Shown here piece by piece: positions 50,763 through 64,000 of a stretch of 64,000 nucleotides of DNA. Made by a program: the position numbers and the translations under genes. The first letter of the stretch is position 1. Each line of letters starts with the position of its first letter. Origin of the DNA: Norana najaformis (lineage: Eukaryota > Annelida > Clitellata > Crassiclitellata > Hormogastridae); contig OZ029916.1 in assembly GCA_964023275.1 (NCBI GenBank), forward strand, positions 35,217,727 to 35,281,726. Direction: 5' to 3'. Under the pieces are notes generated by a model. It searched no databases and was not told the DNA's origin. It saw only the letters and a list, made by a program, of their open reading frames with translations.

Positions 50763-53700
50763 ATGGCAAAGATTTACAAAATGGATAAAGATGGTAAGAT
50801 ATTCAACATCTGTCATTCTTTTTCATTGTGGCTGCAATTGACATATAGTGTCTTTATGATTCACTTTTATTATTGGTTCTGTGGCTTTGCACTTAGGTAA
50901 TTGTCATTTTTCATGACAACAAAATGAGCTACACTACTGTCTCCCTTACTAAGTATCAAATGACTCGCTAAATTAAATTACTGAGGTAGGCGATTCTTTT
51001 TGGCATGCTTGAGTTTCAGCTAAAAAATCCCTTTGAATGAATGAAGGTTTCACCTGGAACTTAGTAGAACTGACTGCAGCATTGAGCTTTGCTGTAGTGG
51101 GCCCATCTTTTTGAAATAGGAGGCAACCTCCAAGATGAGCATCTTGGTCTTTCTTTGCCTTTTTGTAAAACCATTCTGTTCAATCATAGCTATATGTTGT
51201 CAGGTTGGGAGTGCCACTGAAGAACGGGTGCTATGCAAATATGGAATTACAGTTGCAATTGAATTGTTGACAGAAGCACGATATGAACAACTTCTAGTGT
51301 GTCTTTCATGGAACATTCTCTAGCTGCGGGTTTGCTGTGATGATTACAGATCCAGCGGCACAGGCTCGGCTGTTTCCTTCCTGCCGACTGGTGCTCGCAA
51401 TCGTCGGTTTCTTCATGTTTGTCCATCTCTATGCTCAGCGAGTTGGCATGTCAGTGGCGATCGTCTGCATGGTCAACCAGACGGCCATTGCTAAACCTGT
51501 GGTGGACATGGAAGCCAACGAGACTAAGATTATTAAACCTGCCTGTGAACGTGATTCTACCAACAAAACCGTTGAAGTGAGCCAGACCTAATTCCTTTCT
51601 AAAATCAGTGTTGCTTGGGATGAAAATTTGCATGGGATGGTGAGTGATTGGTTGAACATGTATGGATGGTGAGCAATTGGTTGAACATGTTTCTTATAAT
51701 GTGGAGTATGACAAGTCACGCCTTTCCTTAGACAAGTGTGCATATATATGTGTATGTTTATATGTGTTAAAACACTTTTCATAATGTCTTTTAAGTGCAC
51801 TGGAGACTCTTTATAACATGCTTCATTCTAACAAATTCTCATATAACTTGGTTAGGGGCATGGAGCCCAAAATTAATTCACCCATAGAAACTAAACTTGT
51901 GAGAACATGACTTTGTGTAACGCAGTTCTCGATATGGCTACCAAAGGCAGCATTAATGAATCATGGGCAACATTGCTTTAGCATCATCTACCAAAGCATG
52001 TCGGTATTTGTAGTGGCCTTTGCTTTACTGTAAATATAAGTAAATAAGCAGAAGTGATTATTTTGTTGCTTTTCAAAATTCAGGCTGCACCTTGGAACTC
52101 TTACTCTAACAATGAGAAAATTTCTTGAATTAAAATACATGGTAAGGCACACTAGAACATAATGGTACCATACCTTCGCATTACTTTATGTTTTCTGAGT
52201 TTGAAACGATCCTGAGTGATACTGTTTGTTCTGTTCTGAAGGATGGACCTTTCATTTGGGAAAAGGAGATTCAGGGTCACATCCTTGGTGCGTTCTTCTA
52301 CGGTTACCTAGTGTCGCAGATCCCTGGAGGAATGTTGGCAGAGCGGTTTGGTGGCAAGTGGGTTCTCACCATCTTTCTTGGTATTTCCACGGTCGCAACG
52401 CTCCTCACTCCTTTGGCGGCGAAGCTGAGCTTTGTTCTGCTAATTATCTTGCGAGTCCTTGTAGGAATTGGTTCGGTGAGTTTTCAGCTTCTTCTCTTTT
52501 GCTGTTCCCAGTTTGTAATGTAATCTAAAGCATTTGTATAGCTGCTTTAAAGAAACTGTCCATGAGGATGACATAATGGGAGATGGATAACACCCAGATA
52601 AGTGGAGGGTGCGATCAACACCAGCAGGCAGTGAGGAAGGCAGGAAGGAAAGGAGAACCTCTCAAAAGGGCTGAACGATGTAAACAGTTGCAAGTTAAGG
52701 TAAGCAGACAATGTATGTAGAGCTGAATCACACAAGGCTGAACACATGGTTGATGTAAACAGTTGCAAGTTAAGGTAAGCAGACAATGCATGTAGAGCTG
52801 AATCACACAAAACTACATACATTCAGTGGAAGATTGATGATTCTTTTATTAGCTTCATAATAGTTGGTTGTGGCTGGCAGACTTTTGGGTCATCTGTATA
52901 GCTAGTTTTCCTGGGCAGCATCCTTAACTAGACTTTGTTTGCTGAGTCATGATTGGGTGATGATGGCAGATTTGGGTGATGATTTTCAGGGTGCCTTGTT
53001 CCCGGCCATGCATGCTATGCTTGGCCAGTGGGCTCCACCAATGGAGAGGTCATTATTGTGTGGACTTACCTATGCAGGTAAATTCTTTTTGATCTAATGA
53101 TGTTGGTAATTGTGTAATTTTTTGCCTATGTAAGTAATTTAGTCATAATTTCCCTAATAGGTAATTTTTCTGGATTTTTTGTGTGCAGTTCATATTTAAT
53201 GATTGAGAAATGGGCATGTATCCAATGAAGATCCTGTTCTTTAAAAGTTAAAGCACAAATATGTAATATCATGAAATCTTGGAATTTCTTGTGTGTAACT
53301 TTTTATAAATGATTCAGAACATCTACAGTTTTGCAGTTTCTGTTGTTCATATTTGTGTGACACATGGAATACACTGTCACATGGAATGCACTGTGTTGTC
53401 GTTTTTCTCCAAATAGGTACTATGATGGGAAATGTGATAGCGCTGCCACTATCTGGTCTGCTGTGCCAGTATGGATTTGCTGGTGGATGGGGATCTGTCT
53501 TCTACCTCATAGGTAAGTGATCTCTGAAGTAAACCTTCACTGAGGAAACCTTTCTTGGCTCCATGTTCCATGTTCATAAGTTACTGGTATCCAACAGAGA
53601 TACCTACCCCAAGTACCTTTGTTAGGCTTTATGGTCCTTTGACTTGTTAAGTATTTTTGCTGTATTACCTGATAAGTCAGATACAATTAAGAGCTGTAAT

Positions 53701-56306
53701 CATGATTTTACATTTATGTCACGCCTCTTCAAGGGAGGCTCTGAATTTATGCTCTTAACCTGACAAAACAAAACCATGACTGACGAGAACCACAGCAAGA
53801 CCTGTTTTGCAGATTCAGTTATGCTTCAGATGTATTGAGGGTTCCAGTTTTCCACTAGTGTTTTATGCAGAGGTTAATGTTGACAGACCTCATTACCTTG
53901 CTGACCTCTTACTGACCTGGACTTTTATATGGCTTAAAAGTTCTGCAATTGGAGAAATGTTGCTGAGTTTAACCTATGCCTGTTTGACTATCTATTGTTA
54001 GGTATGTCATCTGTTGCGTGTATTTTGATGTGGGTTCTGCTGACCAGCAACACGCCAGCCTCTCATCCTCGTATCTCTGAAGCTGAAAGAAACTACATCA
54101 CTCAGGCATTGAAGGGTGAAGTCTCAGAAGATAAAGTGTCAGTAAGTAAAGAAAATTTAAGAATTTTTTTGCTGTGAAATTATTTATAAATGTTGGAATT
54201 GGAATCTGAACTGTGTTGGACTTGTTAAAACTTTAAAGTTTACTTCTTAAACTGATAATTTGTTGTGATGTGTATCTTTATATGCAGCTGTGTTTATTTT
54301 CAGTGGAGCCAAGTGCCCTGGCTGGAGTTTGTGAAATCCGGCCCAGTCTGGGCGCTCATCATCGGCAACTTTTGTACTGATTGGGGCCTGTATACTTACC
54401 TGACAAATATTCCAACCTTCTACAAAGAAGTTCTCTTCTTCGATATCCAGTCTGTGAGTCCAGTCTGCTACAAGATTCTACACAATGACAAGGCTAATTT
54501 CTTACAAAAGACTTCATGGCAGCAGTTTAAACATTTATGTGCTGCAGTAGTTTTGGTGTTAAAAATAGTGTATGTTCTAGTTCATTGGAAGGAAACAGTT
54601 AAAACATGATTCCTTCTGCAAGAAAGTTATGTTTTGTCAATATTAATTATTGTTTCTGGCCATTGTTTATCAACTTTTATTAACTCTTGAAGGTGCTGAC
54701 TACTATGGCTGCAGAACTCTGCACAATACTGAGTTTCTATATGGTATTCTTGGTGTCTGTTTACCTTACCACTGGTGTTAGCATAAACAGCTGATAGGAC
54801 ACTTAAGCAATTGAATTGCTATTTTCCAGAGCATCAGATGATTATAAGTGAACTAGGTCCTGTTTAAAGGTGCTGCATTAATGTCAGGATACATGTACTG
54901 TACATAAATAAATACATAACATGAACGTGTGTTTTCCAGAATGGTCTGTATTCTGCATTGCCATTTGTTGGACTGTGGGCAAACATGAATATTTCACCAG
55001 TAATTGCAGACTATCTGAGGTCAAAAAGAATTCTCTCAACCACAGCAACGAGAAAACTTTTCAATTCCATTGGTAAGTGGTTCTGTCTCTGACCATCCAT
55101 TGGAAATTTCTGCTTCTTCGGCCTGTTGTGTGATGTATGTGCAGTTTTAAATGACCTGCATGTGAAGCTTAATACAGCCTGGTTTTAAAAAGTCTGAGGT
55201 ACAGAGGACATGGTATATCAAGTTTGATGATAGAGTAAAATGACTGTTGCATGGATTTATGTGTAGAGCAAGTTTGTTCCAAGAACAGGTTCTGTTTTGT
55301 GTAGATTTGGTTACTGGAGATTCGATTGCACATGGATTGTGGCTACCTATTTTCTCTCAGGGAAATGTGACCTGGTAATGGCACCTAAATTAACTTGGTT
55401 TGCAATGCAGTATGCATGTTCCATTTTGAGAAATATTTCATTGTTTTCTCTTTCAGGTCTTCTCGGAGCTGGCATTTTCCTAATCGGCCTTAGTTTCCTC
55501 GACTGTAGCCAGACGGCACTAGCGGTTGGCCTGCTAACCCTGGCAGTTACCATAAGTGGCTGTGTCTACTCTGGTTACTTCGTCAACCATATGGATATTG
55601 CACCACAGTATGCTGGCACTTTGATGGGTATCTCGAACGGGATCTCAGCCAGCGCTGGATTCATAGCACCCTACATTGCAGCTGCTCTGACTAAATCGGT
55701 AAGACTTGCACCTTGAGAAAGTAAAATCCATTTAAAGATTTATGTAGCACCTATGTGACGTGGAAACTCAGTGGTTGAGTGCTTATGTTGTATGAAGTCT
55801 CATATGAAATATTTACTGTTTTGGGGATATTGACATTGTTTTGGGGACAGTACAGTTGTGTGGGCACAGTTGCTTTTCATTGGTTTGTGCTTATCTCGAT
55901 AGTTGGTTTCCATTAATAAATATTCATTTTTTCACTCACATTGCTGCCAAGTAGCTGGCATTAGGAACTGATGATGATGATGAGTGAATGAATGAATATT
56001 TCAGTATTTGTTTCTCATGTAGTTGAACATAAATCAAGGAAGGCAACTGTTGATATTTGGTAGCAAACGCGTGAATCTTGGCAGACAGTGTTCTTCATTG
56101 CGGCTGGGGTCTATACCTTTGGGGCGATCATGTACTGTGTCCTTGGCTCCGGTGTTGTTCAGCCGTGGGCCATGAAAAAGGTTCCCACTGTCGAAATGGA
56201 AGTTGCTGCTATTGAGAACGGCTCACCCAACAGCCGTCCGATCTACAAGCCACATCTCTCGAATGGCAGTCTCCCGACGGATCCAATGCTTACGGAAAAA
56301 GTCTGA
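50763..56306 (+). CDS. SLC17A5-like: SLC17 family (sialin-like) proton/anion transporter
   Basis: Ten exons join in frame for 527 residues: 50763-50793, 51350-51576, 52242-52475, 52990-53077, 53417-53512, 54002-54141, 54304-54453, 54940-55072, 55457-55698 and 56064-56306. TM1 ([18 protein letters not shown]) precedes a loop with NET and NKT N-glycosylation sites. Then come [23 protein letters not shown], the family block [64 protein letters not shown] and [17 protein letters not shown]. The Arg in YAQRV and the His in PAMHAM match residues needed in sialin. SLC17A5-type proteins export sialic acid from lysosomes with protons or load vesicles with acidic amino acids; substrate here is unproven. 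The short first exon is inferred from exact phase; a later ATG (51340) would otherwise be the start. Confidence 0.92.
52677..52826. repeat. 75-bp tandem duplication in SLC17 intron 3
   Basis: Two units start GATGTAAACAGTTGCAAGTT and continue AAGGTAAGCAGACAATG with few differences. Confidence 0.9.
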
Positions 56307-56461
56307 GATCCAGTCTCCTGAATACTCGTGAGAAATCCAATTTCAAAGCATGAGTCAGAACCCCACTGTTGCCAGGTTCACCATGTCACATGTTTGTCAA
56401 CTTTCTGAAGGGAGTCTTTTTGGAGTTATCATTATCAGGTTACTAAAGGAAAATGTCTGAT

Positions 56462-56625
56462 TAATAATAATAATAACAATAATAATCATTATTAACATAG
56501 TGTTATTATTATTATTTACATGTATTATTATTAATAGTGTATTATTATTAATAGTATTAATTTATTATAATAATACTATTGTTATTGCTACTACTATTAT
56601 TATTTATTATTATTAGTAGTAGTAC
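56462..56625. repeat. ATT trinucleotide repeat, both orientations
   Basis: Runs of AATAATAAT followed by TTATTATTA could fold on themselves. They lie about 150 bases past the SLC17 stop codon, in the likely 3' UTR. Confidence 0.85.
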
Positions 56626-57135
56626 CATGTTTTATTATGTGCTGGTGTTGAATGTGTTGTATTGGTCTGGAAGCTTTTTAACCATTCATTTGAGGGTATA
56701 AACTTGCCATGATTATATCACATGATCAGCTAATTGTGCCCATTAAGATTCAGTCTTGACTTGAAAACAACAGATTGATGAATGCTGTGAAACGATCTTT
56801 AAGAGAAACAGATGATATGACGTTAACAGGTCCACGTGTATGTATGTATGTAAGCATTTGTGTAGCGTCTTTTGAGAACGTCAAGATCACATGGTTATTA
56901 TCATCAGCTAATGTCCTGGTTTGATTGATAAATAGCATTTATGCAAATTGTGGGGCTGGGTTCCTGTTGGAGCAATGCATTGAATCTCAATTTTGAATCC
57001 ATTGCCAATAACATGTTTTTGATTCAATGCTTCCAATCGCAGTTAAAGTGTTCAATAATAATGGTAATTGTGATGACATCTGTATAGCATCTCAGAAGTT
57101 CTTCAAATGTTTTATCACACAATTAGTGTGTATTT

Positions 57136-57197
57136 GTGTACACTGTTATCTTGATGTGTACACTGTTATCTTGGTGTGTACACTGTTGTCTTGGTGT
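57136..57197. repeat. Three-unit 20-bp tandem repeat
   Basis: GTGTACACTGTTATCTTGAT occurs three times, the third with one or two changes. Confidence 0.85.
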
Positions 57198-58109
57198 GAC
57201 TTGCTACTGATGCATTTTGATTTGTTATTTAATTTAGTGATGTGATTCTGAAATTTACTTCAGTTTTTGGTAAATTAAACTTTCTGCTGTAACTTGATTA
57301 TCATCTGATTGGTAGCATCAAGGTTTATGTCATGGTTTATTTTGTTCTTTTGTAATGTAGGCCACTATTACAGAGCTACACCATGAGACGTAAATCCGAA
57401 TTGTTGCCACTGTCTTGCCTTGGAATAGAATTTAATAGTAGAATTGCCATCTTAAGAGCAATTTACCATAAGTAAAGGAAATTAGATTATTTGTCCTTCT
57501 TTTAATCTGATCTGAATGTATTGGTGATCAAGATCAAAATAGTCGGTTCATCTCAGTGCTCATTTACATTTTTACATGTTACTTTGTTTCCGTGGTATTT
57601 CTTGTCATTTCATCCGTCTTTTATTATCATTTTGTCAGATAACTGTTGCCATTCTAAATTGACTGTTATAAAAGATGAAGTTGACGGATTACCTTACTTG
57701 ATGAAATTTTTACTTTACATTGAAGCACGTGTACCTGTAGCTTATATATTTATATTATGTTTTCATGTTATTTCTTGTCATTTTTATCATCCTTTGTTAT
57801 AATTTTATCTGATACTTTGTGTCATTTTAAGTTGATTATTATTATAAAAGATCGAGTTTTATTTAGTAAATGGTTTACCTTTATGAAATTAATTTTTAAA
57901 AAGGTACATGTGCTCATGTCTGGCAGTCAGTGTTATGTGTTGGTAACAGAAATACCAGTCGAAGCTGTCAACATCTTGTGCTTAATTAGCATGTGTACCG
58001 ATCAGTGCCTGAGTTGTCATAATTACCTTATAATACTAAGTCTAGAGTTCAATTCACTTTATATCATGTGGCTGTTGTCTGTTCGGTAGCACGCTGGGTC
58101 TGTAATACA

Positions 58110-58320
58110 ATGATTGTAATTGTAATCAGAAACTTGTAAAGCATCGCTTCAAGGTAACCTAATCAGAGGTGCGCCCGGCCCGACATCCCAGAACTGGGGA
58201 ATAACAAATAATTGCGGGTTATGCCTGCTGGTTGGCCTTTGTGTTCAAGCGCACTAGTCTTGCACCTAAGATTCAGATTTACTGACCTTGCATGTGTAAG
58301 AAATGCAATAAATAAACAAA
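58110..58320. repeat. Dispersed repeat family E copy
   Basis: TGTAATTGTAATCAGAAACT, AAGCATCGCTTCAAGG and CCCGGCCCGACATCCC echo 4850-4990. It ends in GCAATAAATAAAC. Confidence 0.5.
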
Positions 58321-61043
58321 AAATGGTGAACCTTTCAAACTGCAAAAATGGGTGCTGACCTCTTGCTGCTGTTTTGCACTTTGTCCAAACGAGTATCAAA
58401 AACTAGAACCACGTCTTAAAAATCTTACACAATAAATGTTTACCTTATGTAGGTATGTCATGGTTTCTATATCAAAAGTAAAGTTTGGTGACGAGTTTTT
58501 TATTTCATCTTTTCGATATCAAGCATCTGTGTTGTTGCCACGTTTTTATGCTTATAGTTACGAAAATTCTCATATTTTTATCTCCTACTTAGTCTAGCTT
58601 TAGTTTTTTGTGATAGAGTTATGTTGCATGGTAAATTCAGAGTTGTTGCAACTCGGAATTGATGCCAGATTTTAAAAACATTTACAGACTTTTTACACTG
58701 ATATATCAGTTATCTGGAATACTCTAAAAAAGAACAATTGACGTTCATGGTAGCTAAGTGTTTGGTTAGTATTAAATACAATGCCAGTATTTTTAAAATA
58801 CATTCTTTGTTGGCATAACGTTTGTCATTAAGCATGACATTTACTTTCTAGATAATTTTAAGCTATGATATTACTTTAGATTAAGACGTTGTGTTTAGCA
58901 TTCTTTGTTGAATCCATGAAAATGTGAGCAGGTAGGATGAGGAGGAAAGTGGAGCAGTAAAAGCATATACATTACAACTAAAATTTTAATACCTTAACAT
59001 TTGGTACATATTCAGGTTGGAATTTTATTTTCACTGCCCTTACAACATTGGGCTGTCAGACTGTTCTCTATTTTCTGAGGAAACTTCAAATTGACAGTTT
59101 GTAACCTATAGGGAAAGGTTGTTCATTGTATTTAGTTGCTACAGCTGCTGCCTTCATCGAAATACCCCTCCATTTCAGGACCACCTGTTTGAGAAGTATC
59201 AGTGAAAGATATGTGTGATAATTAATTACATGTATCTTACGTGCAAACACTGTTATATATACTGTAGCAAGAAGAGGTGTGAACAAAATATTGGAAAAAA
59301 GAAGAGCCTGCAAACGAATAGGGTTCAAGCCTTGGTAAAAGCAGGGATGTCCATTCTTCAGCATGTAATTTTCTGTTGAATCTTCATCAAATAAACTAAT
59401 ACAAGCCAGAGAAAAGCTGAACTGTAAACTTCTGGATTTTGTTGCACTGTCTGTTAGGATTTTTAGATGTTATTTTACAGTACCAGCATGTTGTGTTATA
59501 TTTTAGTTTTTTTGTGTTACAACTTGTGTTGCACTATTTGTAGTTTTCTTTTGTATGAAAACATTAAAACTTGCTGTTTGTAATTTTAGAAAAGTTACTT
59601 TTGAAATGCTGAAAGATCCTTGAACCATAGGACTGCGCCATTTTGATGCTTCCATGATGGCACTAAGCATTTACCTTCTTGCCTTTATCCTGGATACCTT
59701 TTCTGTTTCTTCAGTCTGCTGTGTATACCATGTTATATATAAAGCACAATGGTAGAAAAGTAACAATATTTGATATCGGAATAAAATATTACACTGTAAC
59801 CTCCAACATTGATAAACAAGTCACCTGAAATAGACAAATCTGTTACAGTTACCAGAAATGTTAGTGATGCATTAAATTCAACAAGCGAATAAAGATTCAC
59901 GCAAAATGATATCTAAGAAACAGTCTCAATAAGTCTCAATAAGATATAATAAAATTTAAATAAAGGGAGGAAAATCACAAAACTGGAAATTGCATACATT
60001 TGATCTGTAGTTCCAAAGGGAAATGTCAAGGTGTCAAAATAAACAGGATCTATTCTATGCTACTGTATCAAATCTGTATTAAAAACAAGGCAGCATGATG
60101 ATGTGCTCTAACTAAATTTGGAATATACGTACTCACATACAAGTCAATTTTTGAAGCCCAAATTGCTGGGTTGCCTTATACAAGGGTCAAGCCAAGATTG
60201 AAAGACCCATCTGCATCTTGATAAACAACACATCCATTGAGAACATTGTTATACCCACTGGATAGTTATTTCAGCAGAGGCTGTGCTTTAAACACCAAAT
60301 TCAGTCAGACAGTAAAGAGGGACCCTTGTAGATTATGACGCCATGCTCCACCCGGCTAGGGCCGTCGACAGCTCTGCACTCACATCAAAGCCCATTAGAC
60401 CATATGAAATAACGTACCAGTATTATGGTCCCTTTCTGCACTTGGCAGCATGAAAGCACCTCACCCCGCAAGATCAATAGGTCTTTGTACTTTCCACCTA
60501 GAGGATGAGTATGGTAATGCCACAAATGATTAAATTCTTACTGAGGAAGAAGAGTCCAACATCGACTTACACATAGGTCATAGACCTTTCCTTTCCAAGG
60601 TGAAAAATTAAGGGGTCAACTTGTATGCAGGTATATACGATAAGTTCATATGCACATCATACGGTTTCCAAGCATGTGACTGACACTTGAAGAATTAACT
60701 CCAAAGGGTAACTAACTAACAGCAAATTCAGTCTATTTTCTCACCACCAACAGCACTGACAGTCATTTGACTTTATATGTTATCAGCAGCAGAAGCACAG
60801 AACAAACTTAACCACTTCTAATTTGTAGGAACACATTAATGATCACTGTGTAAATGCTCGGTTAAGGTACATCTAAGAAATTAAATACTTCAGTCTAGTT
60901 TTGTTGCTGAGTGTATCGCATTTTACTGCACGCAGTGTCCAACCTTTTGTTTGGTTCTATAATATTTATCTCAAATAATTATCCTAAACAGCAATTACTT
61001 TCAGCACAGCTGAAACAAAACAAAGCTTGGTCAGAGTAAGACC

Positions 61044-63083
61044 TCAATTCTCCAGAGCCTGCTGAGCAAACTGGGCAAGACCTTTGCCCAAGACTTCCTG
61101 TGACATCCCATCTTCTGCTAGAATGCTAACAACACCTAAATATGCAAAGAAAACGAATTCCAATAATAAACAGCTTATAAAATCGGTTGTAAAGAACTGA
61201 ACTAGAATGGAAGCATCACATAACCAGAAACATCCCTTGCTCAATGGTTGAATCATGAAGGCAGACTAGAGTCTGAATTTGGATGAAACTAAAGATGAAA
61301 ATACCTTTCACGCGATACCTAGCATGTAATTTAAAAAACTGCTTTAATGATGTATATAATTAGGAATGTATACACTAGAACTTGTTCACACAGTATATAT
61401 ACAAATACCTCCTTACAACATGGCAACCATTATATAATGTTTGATATGGCTCCCAATAGTAGTATTACATGGAGTTTCCCGTGAACAAAGTATATACCAT
61501 ACATCACATGCATATATATACAGTATATATACATCTGTATATGTGTAATGTAAATGCAAGTCTCGAAAATTTCTCAGCACCACACAAATGCTGCACCAGG
61601 GATATCAGCTTATTAATTAAATGATGCTATTACAAATCAAGTCTACAAGAGCCAGACTGTTAGGTCAGTTTTGGTGCCAGGTCCAAGTCTGGGGCTCAGA
61701 CTGGGAAGACAACGTGGTCCTAAAGCCGAATGTGATCATGATGGCAACGGTGGTCGTAGGATGGTTCAGGATTGGGTGCAGTTTGAAAAGTTTGGTTTTT
61801 CAACCTGCAGTGAAACTCTACATGAGAGATGTGTGTGTTGGTACTGACCGAGTTGAGATACATCCTTTATATTTCTTTTCTCATCATCAAAGAATAACAT
61901 ATCTGAGAATGGTATGCCGCTTTCGTTGAGAAATCTGAAATAAAGTCAAATCTCATTTCATCACACATTGTTCCATAAAGGCATTCCATAAATACGCCAT
62001 TAACTCGTTATAGCATGCTCCAATATAATGTAACTTCAGTTATGTCATGGTCAAGGCCCCAAAATTTTTCTATGAGAAACACTAATTTCTAGCACAACAT
62101 GTATACTGCATTCAGTTGTTCTCACTATAATAGCATACTACTGGAGAAAGACTTTAACAACATATTCAGTTGCTTTTATCGAGTATTTACTTGTTCTCTG
62201 CATTTTATGAACGACAACACATGTGCTAATAGATGTCTGTGTTTGATAACGAGACACCATGACACATGGGTAATTTGCATGTAAGATCCTAAGGACATAG
62301 AACACAAATGTGTATAATAGCAAATCTGATAATTCTCATATAAGTAAAGCTCATTCTATTAAGAATAAATTGGATGCCATTTATGCCATCAACAGGTGCA
62401 CAATTTAAACAGCATTTAGCTGCGATTTATGGAGAGCAGAATAAACTTTCAAGTTGAAAGACAGCTGTGGGTCAACTCGTTACCTTAGGAGATGCTGGAA
62501 TCTCTAGAACCTACTTGTAAAAATGGACTGTTTTCTCTGCTGGGTAGATATGACGAAAATCAAAGTATCTGTCCCACTCAAAGAGAGAAACCAGACTGTT
62601 TGCTTCTTTCAAGCAAGTTGTCCTAAAAAATTATAGCTTACAATTAATAATTTAAAACCTGGAAAAGACACATTTTTCTGTAAAAAGCAGCTGGAATGCT
62701 TTAGTCATGTTGTTTTTGTATAACTTAAAAATCAAATAACTCTCATCACTGTTATTGACAGAGTTGTGTAATAGATGTGTGATTACCATACTTTATCTCG
62801 GATGTTGGAGAAATGCAGTTTACAATTATGGTTACGGTTCTGAACGGGGTGCGATATGTACGTAGTTGGCAGCAGTAGGGAAAGACCTATTGAAAATATA
62901 TCTTTCAAATCAAATAGTCAGAACCAGAGGGAAGTTTTCCCATTGCTCCCCTACAAATCACACCCTGATTAAGATTACTTTACTGTGATTATCATCACTT
63001 ACCGTGAGGCAATTCCCAGTTTGATTCCTTGAGAATGAAGCTCTTTCAGCATTTTTGGCACATCAGGATAGCACGTAACTGGT
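61044..63083 (-). CDS. MDP1: Magnesium-dependent phosphatase 1 (HAD superfamily), 5' exon missing
   Basis: Four exons join in frame: 63083-63003, 62622-62515, 61934-61849 and 61135-61044. The sequence runs VTCYPDVPKMLKELHSQGIK, LGIASR, FDFRHIYPAEKTVHFYK, SGIPFSDMLFFDDEKRNIKD and ILAEDGMSQEVLGKGLAQF, ending ALEN. HAD motif II is in IASRT, motif III is the Lys of PAEK, and motif IV is FFDDE. The match to MDP1 (human about 176 residues) is clear along its length. The first exon, which should carry the nucleophile motif LDYTLW, was not found and is probably past the right edge, so the record starts mid-protein. MDP1 dephosphorylates protein tyrosine and glycated or sugar phosphates in the cytosol. 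The acceptor of the first listed exon is the least certain border. Confidence 0.9.
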
Positions 63084-63349
63084 CTTCGATGAAAATCATG
63101 TATATTCCCATCCCTTCAGCCAATTCACAACAAAGTAGTTCGCTTAAGTTTGTAAAAACATCAGTAACGAAAATCAAAACAGAAGATTTGTTAATATCAA
63201 ACCTTAGTACAAGGCTTTGTTTTCAAGAAGCCAAAAGGAAAGGTCAGCAGATTTAAATGCAACACCTTGTGAATTATAAGACAGACTTTAAACTGGATTA
63301 TTTGCTTGATGGGCAGGCAGCATAATGAATGCAAAACGGATGTAATATG

Positions 63350-63541
63350 TTAATATTTAGGAGTATGTGTTATGAATCTGGTGTGGGAATTTTGGACCAG
63401 TTGTAATTTCTGCAAATCTCTCTTAGTGATGCATCGAGGCAAATTATCTGACAAATAAGTTCTGGATCCCATACATCCATTAATTCCTCTGAAAACTGAG
63501 CAATTTATCAGACAAATAGGTTCAGGGTCCCATACATTCAT
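63350..63541 (-). mobile_element. LINE fragment, reverse-transcriptase C-terminus
   Basis: A minus-strand frame gives ITKRDLQKLQLVQNSHTRFI and THTPKY, the segment after the catalytic core of CR1/L2-type reverse transcriptases. It is a different family from the ATTACG-tailed LINE, judging by the residues, and is cut by the tandem duplication at 63440-63561. Confidence 0.7.
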
Positions 63542-63561
63542 TAATTCCTCTGAAATCTGCC
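63440..63561. repeat. 61-bp tandem duplication
   Basis: Two units run from CAAATTATCTGACAAATAAG (and CAATTTATCAGACAAATAGG) to ATTAATTCCTCTGAAA. The duplication repeats part of the LINE coding remnant. From 63562 to 64000 I see no gene, only a short poly(A)-rich patch near 63715. Confidence 0.85.
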
Positions 63562-63600
63562 CTTTGTTTATAAAGGGCTTAGCACATTATGTGCACTTCA

Positions 63601-63753
<153 letters not shown>

Positions 63754-64000
63754 CTACAGATGGAATACATAATATCACAGCAGTAAGAATTTGAGCATTG
63801 ACCATTTCAGTCAAGTGTCAGATCTCCACACTGCATTAAGAAGGCACGCAGCCAACCAATTAGCCACTGCATCACACATTTATGTTTGAAAAGCTGTATT
63901 AGCATTCATACATATGAATCCTAGTATTCCACCAGTAACAGTATTCATGCTTACTTGTAACTTGTAAGGTCTGCATAATAATAACATAAATTCCATGGTG

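Larger units (their letters stand above)
56307..61043. other. Convergent intergenic region between SLC17 and MDP1 genes
   Basis: No coding exon is supported in 4.7 kb. The left part is probably the SLC17 3' UTR with an ATT microsatellite. A family E repeat lies near 58110-58320. From about 58400 to 61040 the sequence is AT-rich and unique with only short, domain-free frames. Confidence 0.5.

Noticed and set aside
57521-58089. Open frames of 93 and 110 codons after the SLC17 gene
   Set aside because: Phe/Leu/Ile-rich frames in T-rich DNA, with no start context, conserved motif or splice sites.

Overview
This is animal nuclear DNA. Eight multi-exon, intron-interrupted genes with metazoan orthologues lie among LINE 3' ends, tRNA-derived SINEs, a small DNA transposon and many micro- and minisatellites. 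The AT-rich composition, introns of about 0.1-2.8 kb, and the LINE and SINE content suggest a bilaterian invertebrate, probably marine. The phylum cannot be fixed from this window. I reconstructed exons by hand from splice signals, reading-phase continuity and family knowledge. In every gene model the phases close.

Layout from left to right. 753-8481 (-): a doublecortin-like kinase (DCLK) relative, cut by the left edge, whose kinase domain looks catalytically dead. 11006-16081 (-): DCAF10, a WD40 substrate receptor for CUL4-DDB1. 19781-21591 (+): Mediator subunit MED28. 23256-24954 (-): the ribosome-biogenesis factor ABT1/Esf2. 26349-30791 (+): DPM1, dolichol-phosphate mannosyltransferase. 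32088-42553 (-): an SLC7 L-type amino-acid transporter light chain (LAT1/LAT2 type). 50763-56306 (+): an SLC17 sialin-like anion transporter. 61044-63083 (-): MDP1, a HAD-type phosphatase, cut by the right edge.

After the first two genes the strands alternate, giving divergent pairs (DCAF10/MED28, ABT1/DPM1, LAT/SLC17) and convergent pairs (MED28/ABT1, DPM1/LAT, SLC17/MDP1). The genes are housekeeping or transport genes of unrelated pathways and do not form a functional cluster. The spaces between divergent pairs hold most of the LINE 3' fragments.

The main observations are: a DCX-kinase fusion that has lost the glycine loop, the HRD Asp and the DFG Asp; three GC-AG introns among about 45; a 36-bp tandem triplication that copies the last 3' splice site of DPM1; a row of four LINE 3' ends, each starting where the previous ATTACG tail stops; and a 685-bp pogo-like terminal-inverted-repeat element inside a kinase intron. 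I found no CRISPR, operon or prokaryote-type defence system.
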